A stretch of 64,000 nucleotides of DNA from Fibrobacterota bacterium (GTDB taxonomy: Bacteria; Fibrobacterota; Chitinivibrionia; Chitinivibrionales; Chitinispirillaceae), in NCBI GenBank assembly GCA_023436145.1, contig JAEZKP010000075.1, forward strand, positions 1-64,000, given 5' to 3'. Below are positions 17,607 through 25,850 of this stretch, piece by piece; the first letter of the stretch is position 1, and every line of letters starts with the position of its first letter. The notes under the pieces are model-generated. The model made no database searches and was not told the DNA's origin. It saw nothing but the letters and a program-made list of their open reading frames with translations. A program made the position numbers and the translations under genes.

Positions 17607-19649
17607 TTAATTCTCAGCTATCTTACTTCCTTTTAAAATCAGATCGCTTGATGCTTTCACATTAATTTTCCCCGATCCGGTGACCTTGATATCCTTGCCC
17701 TTTATCTCAATGGTTCCATCCTTTTTCATAGTTATGGAAGCATCGCCACATTTGATCAGAATTTTCTCTCCAACATTGACCATCCACTCCTTACCAATTT
17801 GCAAAACATCCTTTTTACCGACCTCTGTCTGACGATTTTCGCTGACGTTTAAATTGGCATTTTTGCTGATCGTCTCATCCAGGTTCCCACCTACGGTTTT
17901 CGTTTCATTTTTAGAAACATTAATGGTCAAGTTTTTATCGACTGATAAGCTGCGATTACCTGTGATAGAGACAGTTTCATCCTTTTCCACATTCTCGGTT
18001 CTATTACCAGTAATAGAGATGGATTCGTCTTTTTCAACCTTTTCGGTACGGTTTCCATCTATGGTGATTGTCTCATTTCCTTTAACGTGAAGTGTGTCGT
18101 CTTTATCAATAGTGCTGTTGCGGTTGGCACCCACCCAGTGCGTCTCATCATTTTCCACCTCCACCATGTGGTCCTTCTCCGCATGGATCAGAAAATGCTC
18201 CTCCCCCTTTTTATCTTCAAACCTGATTTCATTAAAGTTGTCAGGTGTACCACCTTTTGAACTTCTGGATTTTATCGTACTCTGAGTAGAGTTTGCCGGC
18301 AGTTCGTAAGGCGGCATCTGCTCCTCGTTGTACACTGAGCCGGTAACCAGAGGTCTGTCAGGATCGCCTTCGATAAACTGGACAATAACCTCCTGACCTA
18401 TGCGAGGATGAAACATGGTCCCCCAGTTCTTACCTGCCCAGCTACGCGCCACCCGGACCCAACAGCTTGACTTTTCATCTTTTTTACCCTGGCGGTCCCA
18501 ATGAAACTGCACCTTAACTCTTCCATATTTATCAAGCCAGACTTCCTCTCCCGAAGGTCCTGTTACCACTGCAGTCTGACACCCGGCAAGTGAAGGTTTA
18601 ATTGTCTTGCACTCCGGGCGGAACGTAACATCTGAAGGAATACATTCAAAGCTGCACTTATAGGTCTGGCCATCTTCTGTTTGACTTCCGATATGATGGA
18701 CCAGTTTCAGTATATAGGTGGCGTTATACTCAGCTCTGGGATGTTCTATAAGATTGAAAGTAGAACCCGTGGTCAATCTACGCTCTGTGGCTGTACCGGA
18801 AAAAACTTTGACCAGTGATTTCTGGTATTCCAGTCGCACTTTCGCATAATGTTCACCATCTGCCCGCTCAGTGTAGTTTCCAGGATAATCATACAGTTCA
18901 TAATTATCACTTTCATTCTGCATCACTGTCAAATCAGTACTCGGCTTAACAAAATCAAAGTCCTTCAGGGAAACTTTAGTAGATCTTACTGAGTGCTCCG
19001 CTATAAAATCCATCACAGCTGGTCGTCGCTCTTCCTGCTCAGTAGCCCGGTAGAAAGTCACATCGCCAGAAGGCTGCAAAGGCTTATGAACCGATGGAGA
19101 ATCACCCAAAACCAGAATATGCGAATCCTGCGTGTGGGTGAAGTAGTAGAAGATACCCTCCTCCTCCATCAAACGTGAAACGAAATTGAAATCAGTCTCC
19201 CTGTACTGAACACAATACTCCCGTTGGCGGTAAGTGGCAGTAGTTTTAGTTTCGTATTTGCCTGCAAATCCTGCTTTATCAAATACTTCCTTGATAATGT
19301 CCAGTGCGCTCTGACCCTGGAAAATCCGGCAATCCGACCTTTTATTTAAAAACCACAACCAGGGTACGATTTCTATATGATAATGATTAAGATCGTCCAG
19401 TCTGCTATGCTGAATGAATTTCTTGACATGACCGGAAATGAAACGTTTTTTATTATCAGCCAGAGTAAGTATCAGAGAAACCGGCTTACCAACCATGGCA
19501 TCGAATGAAAGTGATGTTTTGTCCGATTTTGCCTCAACGACATAAGTGTATATCTTGGAAATCTCTTCAATACCGCTGAAGGATTCAACTATGAGAGCAT
19601 CATCACCAAGCGGTGTATCAAGAAAAAAGTTCAGTTTCTTTTCAGACAT
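17607..19649 (-). CDS. vgrG: VgrG spike protein (TssI)
   Basis: The 680-residue trimeric spike of the T6SS tail. I start at the ATG at 19649, which has AAGGGAG 8 bases upstream and overlaps the tssG stop by 8 bases; longer in-frame starts lie inside tssG. The N-terminal gp27-like part begins LNFFLDTPLGDDALIVESF. The gp5-like OB domain has DKYGRVKVQFHWDR, the SCWVRVARSWAGKNWG block and PRIGQEVIVQFIEGDPDRPLVTGSVYN (about residues 400-460). A beta-helix of repeated G-N-x-T/S-x-x-V-x-K-D/N-E units follows (about 540-600). It ends shortly after DGTIEIKGKDIKV with no fused toxin, so cargo is carried by PAAR-like proteins or by the next gene. Confidence 0.96.
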   Translation of the reverse strand: MSEKKLNFFLDTPLGDDALIVESFSGIEEISKIYTYVVEAKSDKTSLSFDAMVGKPVSLILTLADNKKRFISGHVKKFIQHSRLDDLNHYHIEIVPWLWFLNKRSDCRIFQGQSALDIIKEVFDKAGFAGKYETKTTATYRQREYCVQYRETDFNFVSRLMEEEGIFYYFTHTQDSHILVLGDSPSVHKPLQPSGDVTFYRATEQEERRPAVMDFIAEHSVRSTKVSLKDFDFVKPSTDLTVMQNESDNYELYDYPGNYTERADGEHYAKVRLEYQKSLVKVFSGTATERRLTTGSTFNLIEHPRAEYNATYILKLVHHIGSQTEDGQTYKCSFECIPSDVTFRPECKTIKPSLAGCQTAVVTGPSGEEVWLDKYGRVKVQFHWDRQGKKDEKSSCWVRVARSWAGKNWGTMFHPRIGQEVIVQFIEGDPDRPLVTGSVYNEEQMPPYELPANSTQSTIKSRSSKGGTPDNFNEIRFEDKKGEEHFLIHAEKDHMVEVENDETHWVGANRNSTIDKDDTLHVKGNETITIDGNRTEKVEKDESISITGNRTENVEKDETVSITGNRSLSVDKNLTINVSKNETKTVGGNLDETISKNANLNVSENRQTEVGKKDVLQIGKEWMVNVGEKILIKCGDASITMKKDGTIEIKGKDIKVTGSGKINVKASSDLILKGSKIAEN

Positions 19650-20745
19650 ATGCAATACTCCCTTCGGTTTCCGTTTCCTTCGTTTCGAAGGTATCTGGAT
19701 GTGTGATATCAGTTTCAACTTTAAATGTGGGCCAGGAGATGGGGCCCTGTTTATGAGGCGACTGAAGGAAAAAAGTACGGCCAAGCCGGACTTTATTTTT
19801 TCCCAAAGCCGCAAGAGGCACAGATTGTCTATCCACATTCAGTGCTAAATCAAATTTCATGGAAACCCCTGCACGCATCCTTACTAATGTCAAGAGTTCC
19901 CTGAACTTTTTCTGCCCTGGTTGATAAAGTATAAACTGGTCGAATTTCAGCGGACCTATTATTATACGGAATCGATGCTGACGGCTGAAAATCCGTCTTC
20001 CTATGGTAAAGGATCTACCCAGACAGTTGTTCGCTTTTCGATGGCCGATTGTGTTTTGATCGCTCTCTTCTATTTCCAGCCATTCCCCCTCAAACTGCCG
20101 TATTTGTACTGGTACATTAAAAAAATCTGAGAGCAAAGTAGTTAGTGATGAGGCAGAGTTGGGAATTGTGAAAAGGCCGGCATAACGCAGCAATGCTATA
20201 TCTGGAATGCAAAGCATATTCCTGGTATGAAAAGTTTTAAGCCCGGTGAAAGCAACAAAATTCCCGGTGGTTTCATCATCTCCATGGGTACGGAAAGTGA
20301 GCGGCCAGCGGTATTTTACACCTGCCCGATAAAATAGCGACGCAAACCTGTGATTGAACAGATCAAGAAATGCTCTCAGTCCGCTATCTGGATAACGGGT
20401 GTCAGCTATCGAAGGCTTCTCCTGATGGATAATGCGGCTGGTATAATGCCATGGAAGTGTACCGTATCTTCCGTATAAACCAAAGAAGGTAATTATCATG
20501 ACTAGTAGAGATTTTCTTTTGTGGTCCGTTTCAACACTGGCAATAGCCCCAGGTGCAAAACGGAATGATGCTTCAGGCCGAATGCTCACAATCTCATCTG
20601 ATGGTGGTCCATTTTTACCGATAGGGATCCCCCCGGGCAACATCAGCTCCAGACACCGTATTATCCGGAAAAAATCAGACCTGCTGGCATTTTTGAGCAC
20701 AGCTTCGATTATATCGTTACCTGTTCGCCCATTCTTATCGGCCAT
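19642..20745 (-). CDS. tssG: T6SS baseplate protein TssG
   Basis: A 367-residue baseplate wedge protein (VasB/ImpH family). The N-terminus has SRSDFFRIIRCLELMLPG, then IRPEASFRFAPGAIASVE, and FFGLYGRYGTLPWHYTSRI (about residues 88-107), which is the most conserved family block. The central LRAFLDLFNHRFASLFYRAGVKYRWPL also fits. It forms the wedge with TssF, TssE and TssK. Its start overlaps tssF by 37 bases and its stop overlaps vgrG by 8, so expression is coupled. The length is normal for the family. Confidence 0.94.
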   Translation of the reverse strand: MADKNGRTGNDIIEAVLKNASRSDFFRIIRCLELMLPGGIPIGKNGPPSDEIVSIRPEASFRFAPGAIASVETDHKRKSLLVMIITFFGLYGRYGTLPWHYTSRIIHQEKPSIADTRYPDSGLRAFLDLFNHRFASLFYRAGVKYRWPLTFRTHGDDETTGNFVAFTGLKTFHTRNMLCIPDIALLRYAGLFTIPNSASSLTTLLSDFFNVPVQIRQFEGEWLEIEESDQNTIGHRKANNCLGRSFTIGRRIFSRQHRFRIIIGPLKFDQFILYQPGQKKFRELLTLVRMRAGVSMKFDLALNVDRQSVPLAALGKNKVRLGRTFFLQSPHKQGPISWPTFKVETDITHPDTFETKETETEGSIAYV

Positions 20746-22643
20746 TGCTTTAACCTGTTCCTTCGTTCGGTGTTATCTACTACCGTTAACTGAGTAAATG
20801 AGTTTATGGAGACATAATGCGCCAGGAACCGGTCAAGTACAGCTGTAAGAAGGTAAAAGGAGGACTCTTTGAACCTGTCAATATCCACAGTTAACTCGAT
20901 GCCTACTCCCTGACACAGTGCACCTCTTATAAGACGGTTAACAGGACGTACATCAAGCCTGGTAAGGCCAAGTATAATGTTCTCGTTTTTCGCCTCGCCC
21001 TTAACATCGTATAACTGGAGTAAAGCCTGTAATGCCTGGATTCCACCGGTTTTCAGGCTCAGGTAATTGAGTGAGAGATGAGAAATGAGCCGCCAGTAAC
21101 CTCCACGCCACTGCCTGCCGGCATCTGACCCTGTCCAATATTCATCCTCCCGGCCTAATGGAGTACGTATGTTTTCACGCTGCAACGTCAGCATCTTTAC
21201 AGGGCCAAAATATGGAATATCAATAGCGGAAAAATCGCTTCTGCCTTCCTCCTGAAGTGGCATTTCCCTTACCAGATTGCGGTTAGTACATGTAAGATTA
21301 ATACTTATGCTCTGGTTTTCAGGAGAAACGCTTGTATAATCAAGTGAGCATAGTTCAAGAAAAACCTCGTCTGCGGTGTATTTTGAAGTATCTTCTGCCT
21401 TCTCACTTCCGATTGAGAATTCAGTGGCACTGGTGGAAGAATGATCGGTTGCTTTCTCTCTTCTGGTAAACCAATAAAAAGGTACTTCAGATTGCAGCGC
21501 ATGCCGGAATGAATAGAATGGCTCAACCAGCCTGCGCACACCTGTATTCAGATCTGTTGTTTCCACTTTATCGACTGTATATACTTCAAAGGATTCTGGC
21601 TTTCCAGCTTCACAAACAATTCTATATTCGTGGCATCCTGAACGTGTTTTCTGTGGTTCTGCCTTCTTACTGAAGAGATTAACAACTGGAGTACAGCCAA
21701 GGGCGAATTGTTCAGAATTGATATTTGAAGCACCCTCGGGCATAAGATCAAGGTAAAACCGGACAGCTATAGTTTTTGGAGATCCTATCCTTTCTGCGGC
21801 TCCTCTGAGATCGATATCATAAAAGAAAAATTTTTCAGGGAAAGCGAAAAATTCCCTTAAAAGCCGGTAACCTAAGAAAGCATTTTCAGGAAATGGCATA
21901 AGTTCCTCCTGCGCATCAAACCCAACCGGTTTTATGCATTCTGCAGGCAGAAACACCCCCCCACTGCCGTCGCCATCCGCGAACGATCCTCTGTCAATTG
22001 GTATGACTTCAATACGCACTACCCTCCTCCCCATCAGCTCGTAAAGCCGGTGGGCAAGAGGTCCTCCCCGGAGAAACAACCGGAGGCCTGGCAGCGGGAA
22101 ATTCCCAAATGTTAAACCGCTGAGAGCTTTAAACGAAAGCTGCAGAACCGCCTGGGCTTGCCAATTGCAACCAGGTTCAGGGCCGGCTTTCCGTGTCCAT
22201 TTAGTACACTGTGCATCATCGAGTGCAACTGGAGCCAGATCTACAGGATAACAGGTACGGAAACGACAGGGTTCACCGCGTACAGGTGCAGAATGAAGTA
22301 TGGTTCCTTTGGGGATACGATAATTAGAAGTCAGTTTTGTTGACTGAGAATCTACCTGAAACTGTACAATTCCCAATGGTGGTATGGTAAGAAGATATTG
22401 AGGAAAGAGCATCCCCAAGACGGACTGAGCGATTTCCGGAAATTCATCATCAAGTTTCCTGCGAATGCGACCGGCAAGAAATGCACACCCCTCCAGGAGA
22501 CGTTCCACATGAGGATCATGTATCCTATCCTTTTCAATCCGCAATGCAGATGCGGCATCCGGAAAATTCCTGGCAAATTCAACAGCAGATTGACGCAAAA
22601 AATGCAGTTCGCGTTCATAATAGGGATAAAGATCTTCATGCAT
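20709..22643 (-). CDS. tssF: T6SS baseplate protein TssF
   Basis: A 644-residue VasA/ImpG family protein. The start at 22643 gives MHEDLYPYYERELHFLRQ, the family N-terminus, and overlaps the tssE stop by 8 bases; a longer frame to 22673 lies inside tssE. Conserved blocks include EFARNFPDAASALRI, DPHVERLLEGCAFLAGRIRRKLDDEFPE and LFPQYLLTIPPLGIVQF (about 18-105). Later come RLVEPFYSFRH, and WRLISHLSLNYLSL near the C-terminus. It binds TssG and TssK in the baseplate wedge in the cytoplasm. Confidence 0.96.
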   Translation of the reverse strand: MHEDLYPYYERELHFLRQSAVEFARNFPDAASALRIEKDRIHDPHVERLLEGCAFLAGRIRRKLDDEFPEIAQSVLGMLFPQYLLTIPPLGIVQFQVDSQSTKLTSNYRIPKGTILHSAPVRGEPCRFRTCYPVDLAPVALDDAQCTKWTRKAGPEPGCNWQAQAVLQLSFKALSGLTFGNFPLPGLRLFLRGGPLAHRLYELMGRRVVRIEVIPIDRGSFADGDGSGGVFLPAECIKPVGFDAQEELMPFPENAFLGYRLLREFFAFPEKFFFYDIDLRGAAERIGSPKTIAVRFYLDLMPEGASNINSEQFALGCTPVVNLFSKKAEPQKTRSGCHEYRIVCEAGKPESFEVYTVDKVETTDLNTGVRRLVEPFYSFRHALQSEVPFYWFTRREKATDHSSTSATEFSIGSEKAEDTSKYTADEVFLELCSLDYTSVSPENQSISINLTCTNRNLVREMPLQEEGRSDFSAIDIPYFGPVKMLTLQRENIRTPLGREDEYWTGSDAGRQWRGGYWRLISHLSLNYLSLKTGGIQALQALLQLYDVKGEAKNENIILGLTRLDVRPVNRLIRGALCQGVGIELTVDIDRFKESSFYLLTAVLDRFLAHYVSINSFTQLTVVDNTERRNRLKQWPIRMGEQVTI

Positions 22644-23097
22644 GATCAAGAGCCTCTTGCACAGTTGCTCCACTTTTTTGAATCATAGTATTAAACACCA
22701 CCCGGTCCAGGTAATTACCCATCCGCATTTCTGCATCGATGCGAAGGTGCAATATGAAAGGGCTCCATGCCTGTTTTCCACTTTCATCCTTTGTAATAGA
22801 TACCTCCACGTTCTCAAGCCTCGGTTCGAACCGGATAATGGCATTTTTTATATCTGACAAAAGCCTCTGAAGTTCTTCTTGTGAGCTTATGTCAACAGTC
22901 TCGATGTTGTGGAGTCCATAAACAGCTATAGAACTTCTCAACTGCTCACACCATTGCGGAATGTTATCGCATCCTTGTCTGGTATTGAGCAGATCCTCCA
23001 AATCTCTGCGCAAGTACTCCCGCATCTCTGAAATAGAAGCAGAGTGCCTGGTTTCACAAAGACGGTCAATGAATGACAACTCAAACTGGTCGTTCAT
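22636..23097 (-). CDS. tssE: T6SS baseplate protein TssE (gp25-like)
   Basis: A 153-residue gp25-like protein. Signature features are SFIDRLCE near the N-terminus, LRRDLEDLLNTRQGC, the YGLHNIETVDI segment (about residues 59-69), and the IKNAIIRFEPRLENVEV core (about 82-99). TssE nucleates sheath assembly at the baseplate. It is separated from hcp by a 69-base gap that contains an 18-bp stem-loop, and overlaps tssF by 8 bases. Confidence 0.94.
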   Translation of the reverse strand: MNDQFELSFIDRLCETRHSASISEMREYLRRDLEDLLNTRQGCDNIPQWCEQLRSSIAVYGLHNIETVDISSQEELQRLLSDIKNAIIRFEPRLENVEVSITKDESGKQAWSPFILHLRIDAEMRMGNYLDRVVFNTMIQKSGATVQEALDHA

Positions 23098-23107
23098 AAC
23101 AGAAAAT

Positions 23108-23149
23108 CAGTGATATCACATTCATATAATCATGAATATGATACCACTG
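23108..23149 (-). promoter_or_regulatory. Stem-loop between hcp and tssE
   Basis: In the mRNA sense, two 18-base arms (23149-23132 and 23125-23108) pair along their whole length around a 6-base loop. Two of the pairs are G-U. Those two positions would be A-C mismatches in a transcript of the other strand, so the structure is best formed in the T6SS mRNA. There is no U-tract behind it, so it is not a simple terminator. It may protect the 3' end of a processed hcp transcript or weaken read-through to tssE. Confidence 0.65.
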
Positions 23150-23166
23150 TGGAATTAATACTGCTT

Positions 23167-23664
23167 TTAGAGCTTGGTGTTCTTTTTCAGATCCCATCCG
23201 CTGACGATTTCCCCGGCGGGCTTTCCTTCTTTACTGGTTTTCGTTACCGTCCATTTAATGGTAGCATAAGTTAACGAAACGCTTTCAGTGGGAAATGTTG
23301 ATCCATCAGCGCCCATCGGGCAGACAGATTTCACCACCACGTCGGTTAACTCAATCTTCTGATAGGGAATTGCATCGATACCAGAACCGCCTGAGCGAAC
23401 CAGTTCAATAACAGCTTTAGGATGAGATTTACCCTGACAGCAGGCGAGCATCAACATAGGGCTGGTGCCATCAATCTGCTTAGTAACTACTATATCATTA
23501 TGTTGACAACGACCACCCATGTGAGCACCACCTGCACTATGCAGCCCGGTAGTCTCATTAACTATAGAATGACCATAGCTGAGCAGCTGAATCCATTTCT
23601 CGTGTTTCGCGTCGTCAGCCTGTCCTTCTATTCCGTCGAGCTTCAGATACGCATCAAATGCCAT
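23167..23664 (-). CDS. hcp: Hcp tube protein (TssD)
   Basis: The 165-residue inner-tube protein. It begins MAFDAYLKLDGIEGQADD and has EKWIQLLSYGHSI, followed by a glycine/histidine-rich loop HSAGGAHMGGRCQHNDI. The central VTKQIDGTSPMLMLACCQGKSHPKAVIEL and the C-terminal VSLTYATIKWTV strand are typical of Hcp. AAAGGAG lies 8 bases before the ATG. It is needed in large molar excess over baseplate parts. It sits between two long stem-loops (23709-23755 and 23108-23149), which could give it its own mRNA half-life. Confidence 0.95.
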   Translation of the reverse strand: MAFDAYLKLDGIEGQADDAKHEKWIQLLSYGHSIVNETTGLHSAGGAHMGGRCQHNDIVVTKQIDGTSPMLMLACCQGKSHPKAVIELVRSGGSGIDAIPYQKIELTDVVVKSVCPMGADGSTFPTESVSLTYATIKWTVTKTSKEGKPAGEIVSGWDLKKNTKL

Positions 23665-23708
23665 ATACAGACTCCTTTCCAGAGGTATGATGAAATTATT
23701 ATTAGGGC

Positions 23709-23755
23709 ATCCAAGAAATGATGCCGGTCATCTTTGACCGCATCATTTCTTGGAT
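23709..23755 (-). promoter_or_regulatory. Stem-loop between tssC and hcp
   Basis: In the mRNA sense the outer 16 bases pair perfectly (AUCCAAGAAAUGAUGC with its complement). There follows one bulged G in the 3' arm, then five more pairs and an AAGA loop. The 5' arm contains the last codons and stop of tssC. No U-tract follows, so a mRNA processing or stabilising role upstream of hcp fits better than termination. Confidence 0.7.
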
Positions 23756-25230
23756 ACAGTTGAAACCAAATGAAGACTCATGTTTATATCCTGTAATTGA
23801 TAATGTGGACGCAGGTGCAGATCCGCCTGATATGAACCAGGTTTACCTTCGATAGGTCTGACTGAAACCTTGAACTCACGAAGCGGTTTTTCAGATTTAA
23901 GTTTCTCACCAGCGCCAGTCGGATCAGCAAGAGTATACATGGAAAACCATTTATTAAGAAACATCTCAATATCCTCACCCTCCTGCAGTGTTCCGAGTTT
24001 GTCACGCAATATAACCTTCATGTAATGTGCAAAACGGGAAACCGCCATCAGGTATGTCAGATGTACACTAAGCTCAGCATTCGCAGAAGCTTCAGGGTTA
24101 TCATACATTACCGGCTTCTGTGCAGAGTGAGTCTTGAAAAAGACAGCATAATTGGTATCTTTGTAATGACACAGCGGTATGAACCCTAGATTGTCAAGTT
24201 CATTATCCCTTCTGTCTGTGATAGCGATTTCGGTGGGACACTTGTAAGAGATGTCTCCGGAGTCAGTTTTGAAGGTATGCACAGGAAGCCCCTCTACCGT
24301 ACCACCACCCTCTCTTCCAGTGATATTGACACACCAGCCATACTTGGAAAACGCATCGGTCATACGTACGGCTAGCGCCCATGCTGCATTTCCCCAGAGG
24401 TATTTGGAATGGTCCGTTCCGTCAACAGCCTCCTGGAAATTAAACATTTCCACTTTCTGTCCGCTGTCACCATAAGGAAGTCGAAGCAGAATCCTGGGCA
24501 TGCAAAGTCCCACATATCTTGAATCATCAGATTCACGAAATGCAGCCCAGCGTATCATATCCGGATTTAAAGTTTTATCAAAGATCTTGGATAAATCACG
24601 CGGATCACCCAGCTTCTCGAAACTGTCAAATCCAAAGGATTTAGGAGATGGTGCAGTAATAAAAGGTGCATGTGAAGCAGCTGCAATCCCTGACATGTGT
24701 TCGAGAATAGTCATATCCTCGTTATTACCGACATTAAATGTAAAGTCACCGACCAATGCTCCAAAAGGAGAACCTCCGGCAGTTCCGAACTCTTCTTCGT
24801 ATATTTTTTTAAACATGGCACTCTGATCAAACTCGACTGCATTTTTCAGGTCTCTGAGCAGATCATTCTTGGAGATATTAATGACCTTGATTTTGAGCAT
24901 TTCATTGGTTTCACTCTGATCTACAAGATACTTCAGCCCCCTCCAGGTCGATTCGATTTTCTGGAACTTTTCATTGTGCAGAATCTCATTCATCTGAGCA
25001 GATAAAAGCTCATCGATACGTGAGATCTGAATATCAATCGCATTTAAAGCATCAGCGGCAACAGTCTGCCCCTGCATCAGCGAATCGATGTATTCCTTAA
25101 GCTCGTCCTTGACTCTCTGCTGATGGCTCAAATCAACGCTGCTTAGAATCTGACCTATTACATCTTCATTAGAGGAAACAGTCGCTTCAGTGGTCTCCTG
25201 TTGCGACATCTGCATATTTTCTTCACTCAT
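23743..25230 (-). CDS. tssC: T6SS sheath large subunit TssC
   Basis: A 495-residue VipB/TssC protein. Conserved blocks are FQKIESTWRGLKYLVDQSETNEMLKIKVINISKNDLLRD (about residues 88-126), EEFGTAGGSPFGALVGDF, GIAAASHAPFITAPSP, FRESDDSRYVGLCMPRILLRLPYG, and LWGNAAWALAVRMTDAFSKYGW. It ends in the LHLRPHYQLQDINMSLHLVSTVSK block that interlocks sheath strands. It forms the contractile sheath with TssB, encoded 24 bases upstream. Its last codons form part of the stem-loop before hcp. Confidence 0.97.
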   Translation of the reverse strand: MSEENMQMSQQETTEATVSSNEDVIGQILSSVDLSHQQRVKDELKEYIDSLMQGQTVAADALNAIDIQISRIDELLSAQMNEILHNEKFQKIESTWRGLKYLVDQSETNEMLKIKVINISKNDLLRDLKNAVEFDQSAMFKKIYEEEFGTAGGSPFGALVGDFTFNVGNNEDMTILEHMSGIAAASHAPFITAPSPKSFGFDSFEKLGDPRDLSKIFDKTLNPDMIRWAAFRESDDSRYVGLCMPRILLRLPYGDSGQKVEMFNFQEAVDGTDHSKYLWGNAAWALAVRMTDAFSKYGWCVNITGREGGGTVEGLPVHTFKTDSGDISYKCPTEIAITDRRDNELDNLGFIPLCHYKDTNYAVFFKTHSAQKPVMYDNPEASANAELSVHLTYLMAVSRFAHYMKVILRDKLGTLQEGEDIEMFLNKWFSMYTLADPTGAGEKLKSEKPLREFKVSVRPIEGKPGSYQADLHLRPHYQLQDINMSLHLVSTVSKK

Positions 25231-25254
25231 AGTAAACCTCGTGTTATTCTGAAA

Positions 25255-25794
25255 TTATTGTTTGGGATTTTCTGTCTGTTCTTCTGCCTCAAGAGATGAT
25301 TTAACCTGTTGACGCAGATCGACATTCCTCAAGATTTCGTTGAGGCTGTTCTCCAGATCAGTATTGCCATCCATTTTCTGCTTGAGTGATGCCAGACGTC
25401 TGCGAGCCTCCATGAGTTTACGTAAAGGTTCGATCTTCTCGGCAATTTTTTCCGGATGAAAATCTTCCATGTTCTGGAATTCGAGATCAATGCTCATGGT
25501 TTTATCGGGTTCACCGGAAAGCTTGTCTGATACACGAAATGTTGCCCTGGGCCTGCAGCTTTTGAGAACATTATTGAAATTATCACGGTCAATCTGACAG
25601 AACTTCCGTTCGGTGATCTTAAGTGTTCTTCCTTTTGCGTTCTTTACTTCATTGTCGCCGCTAAGATCGGCAATGACACCCATGACAAAAGGCAGTTCCT
25701 TCTTTACTACAGCATCCAATGTCTCGACTTCATAGGAAATCTGTACCTTTGGCGGACGCACCCTTTCGAGTTTCTTTTGTTTGCTTTCCGGCAT
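25255..25794 (-). CDS. tssB: T6SS sheath small subunit TssB
   Basis: A 179-residue VipA/TssB protein. RVRPPKVQISYEVETLDAVVKKELPFVMGVIADLSG (about residues 11-46) and FCQIDRDNFNNVLKSCRPR are the family core, with SIDLEFQNMEDFHPEKIAEKIEPLRKL after them. The C-terminal helix (about 125-179) is the part normally recognised by ClpV in contracted sheaths. AAAGGAG lies 8 bases ahead of the ATG. It pairs with TssC, the next gene. Confidence 0.97.
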   Translation of the reverse strand: MPESKQKKLERVRPPKVQISYEVETLDAVVKKELPFVMGVIADLSGDNEVKNAKGRTLKITERKFCQIDRDNFNNVLKSCRPRATFRVSDKLSGEPDKTMSIDLEFQNMEDFHPEKIAEKIEPLRKLMEARRRLASLKQKMDGNTDLENSLNEILRNVDLRQQVKSSLEAEEQTENPKQ

Positions 25795-25850
25795 ACAGCG
25801 GCTCCTTTCAAGGAATAATTAATTGTTATTAACGTTCATTATTATCAATT

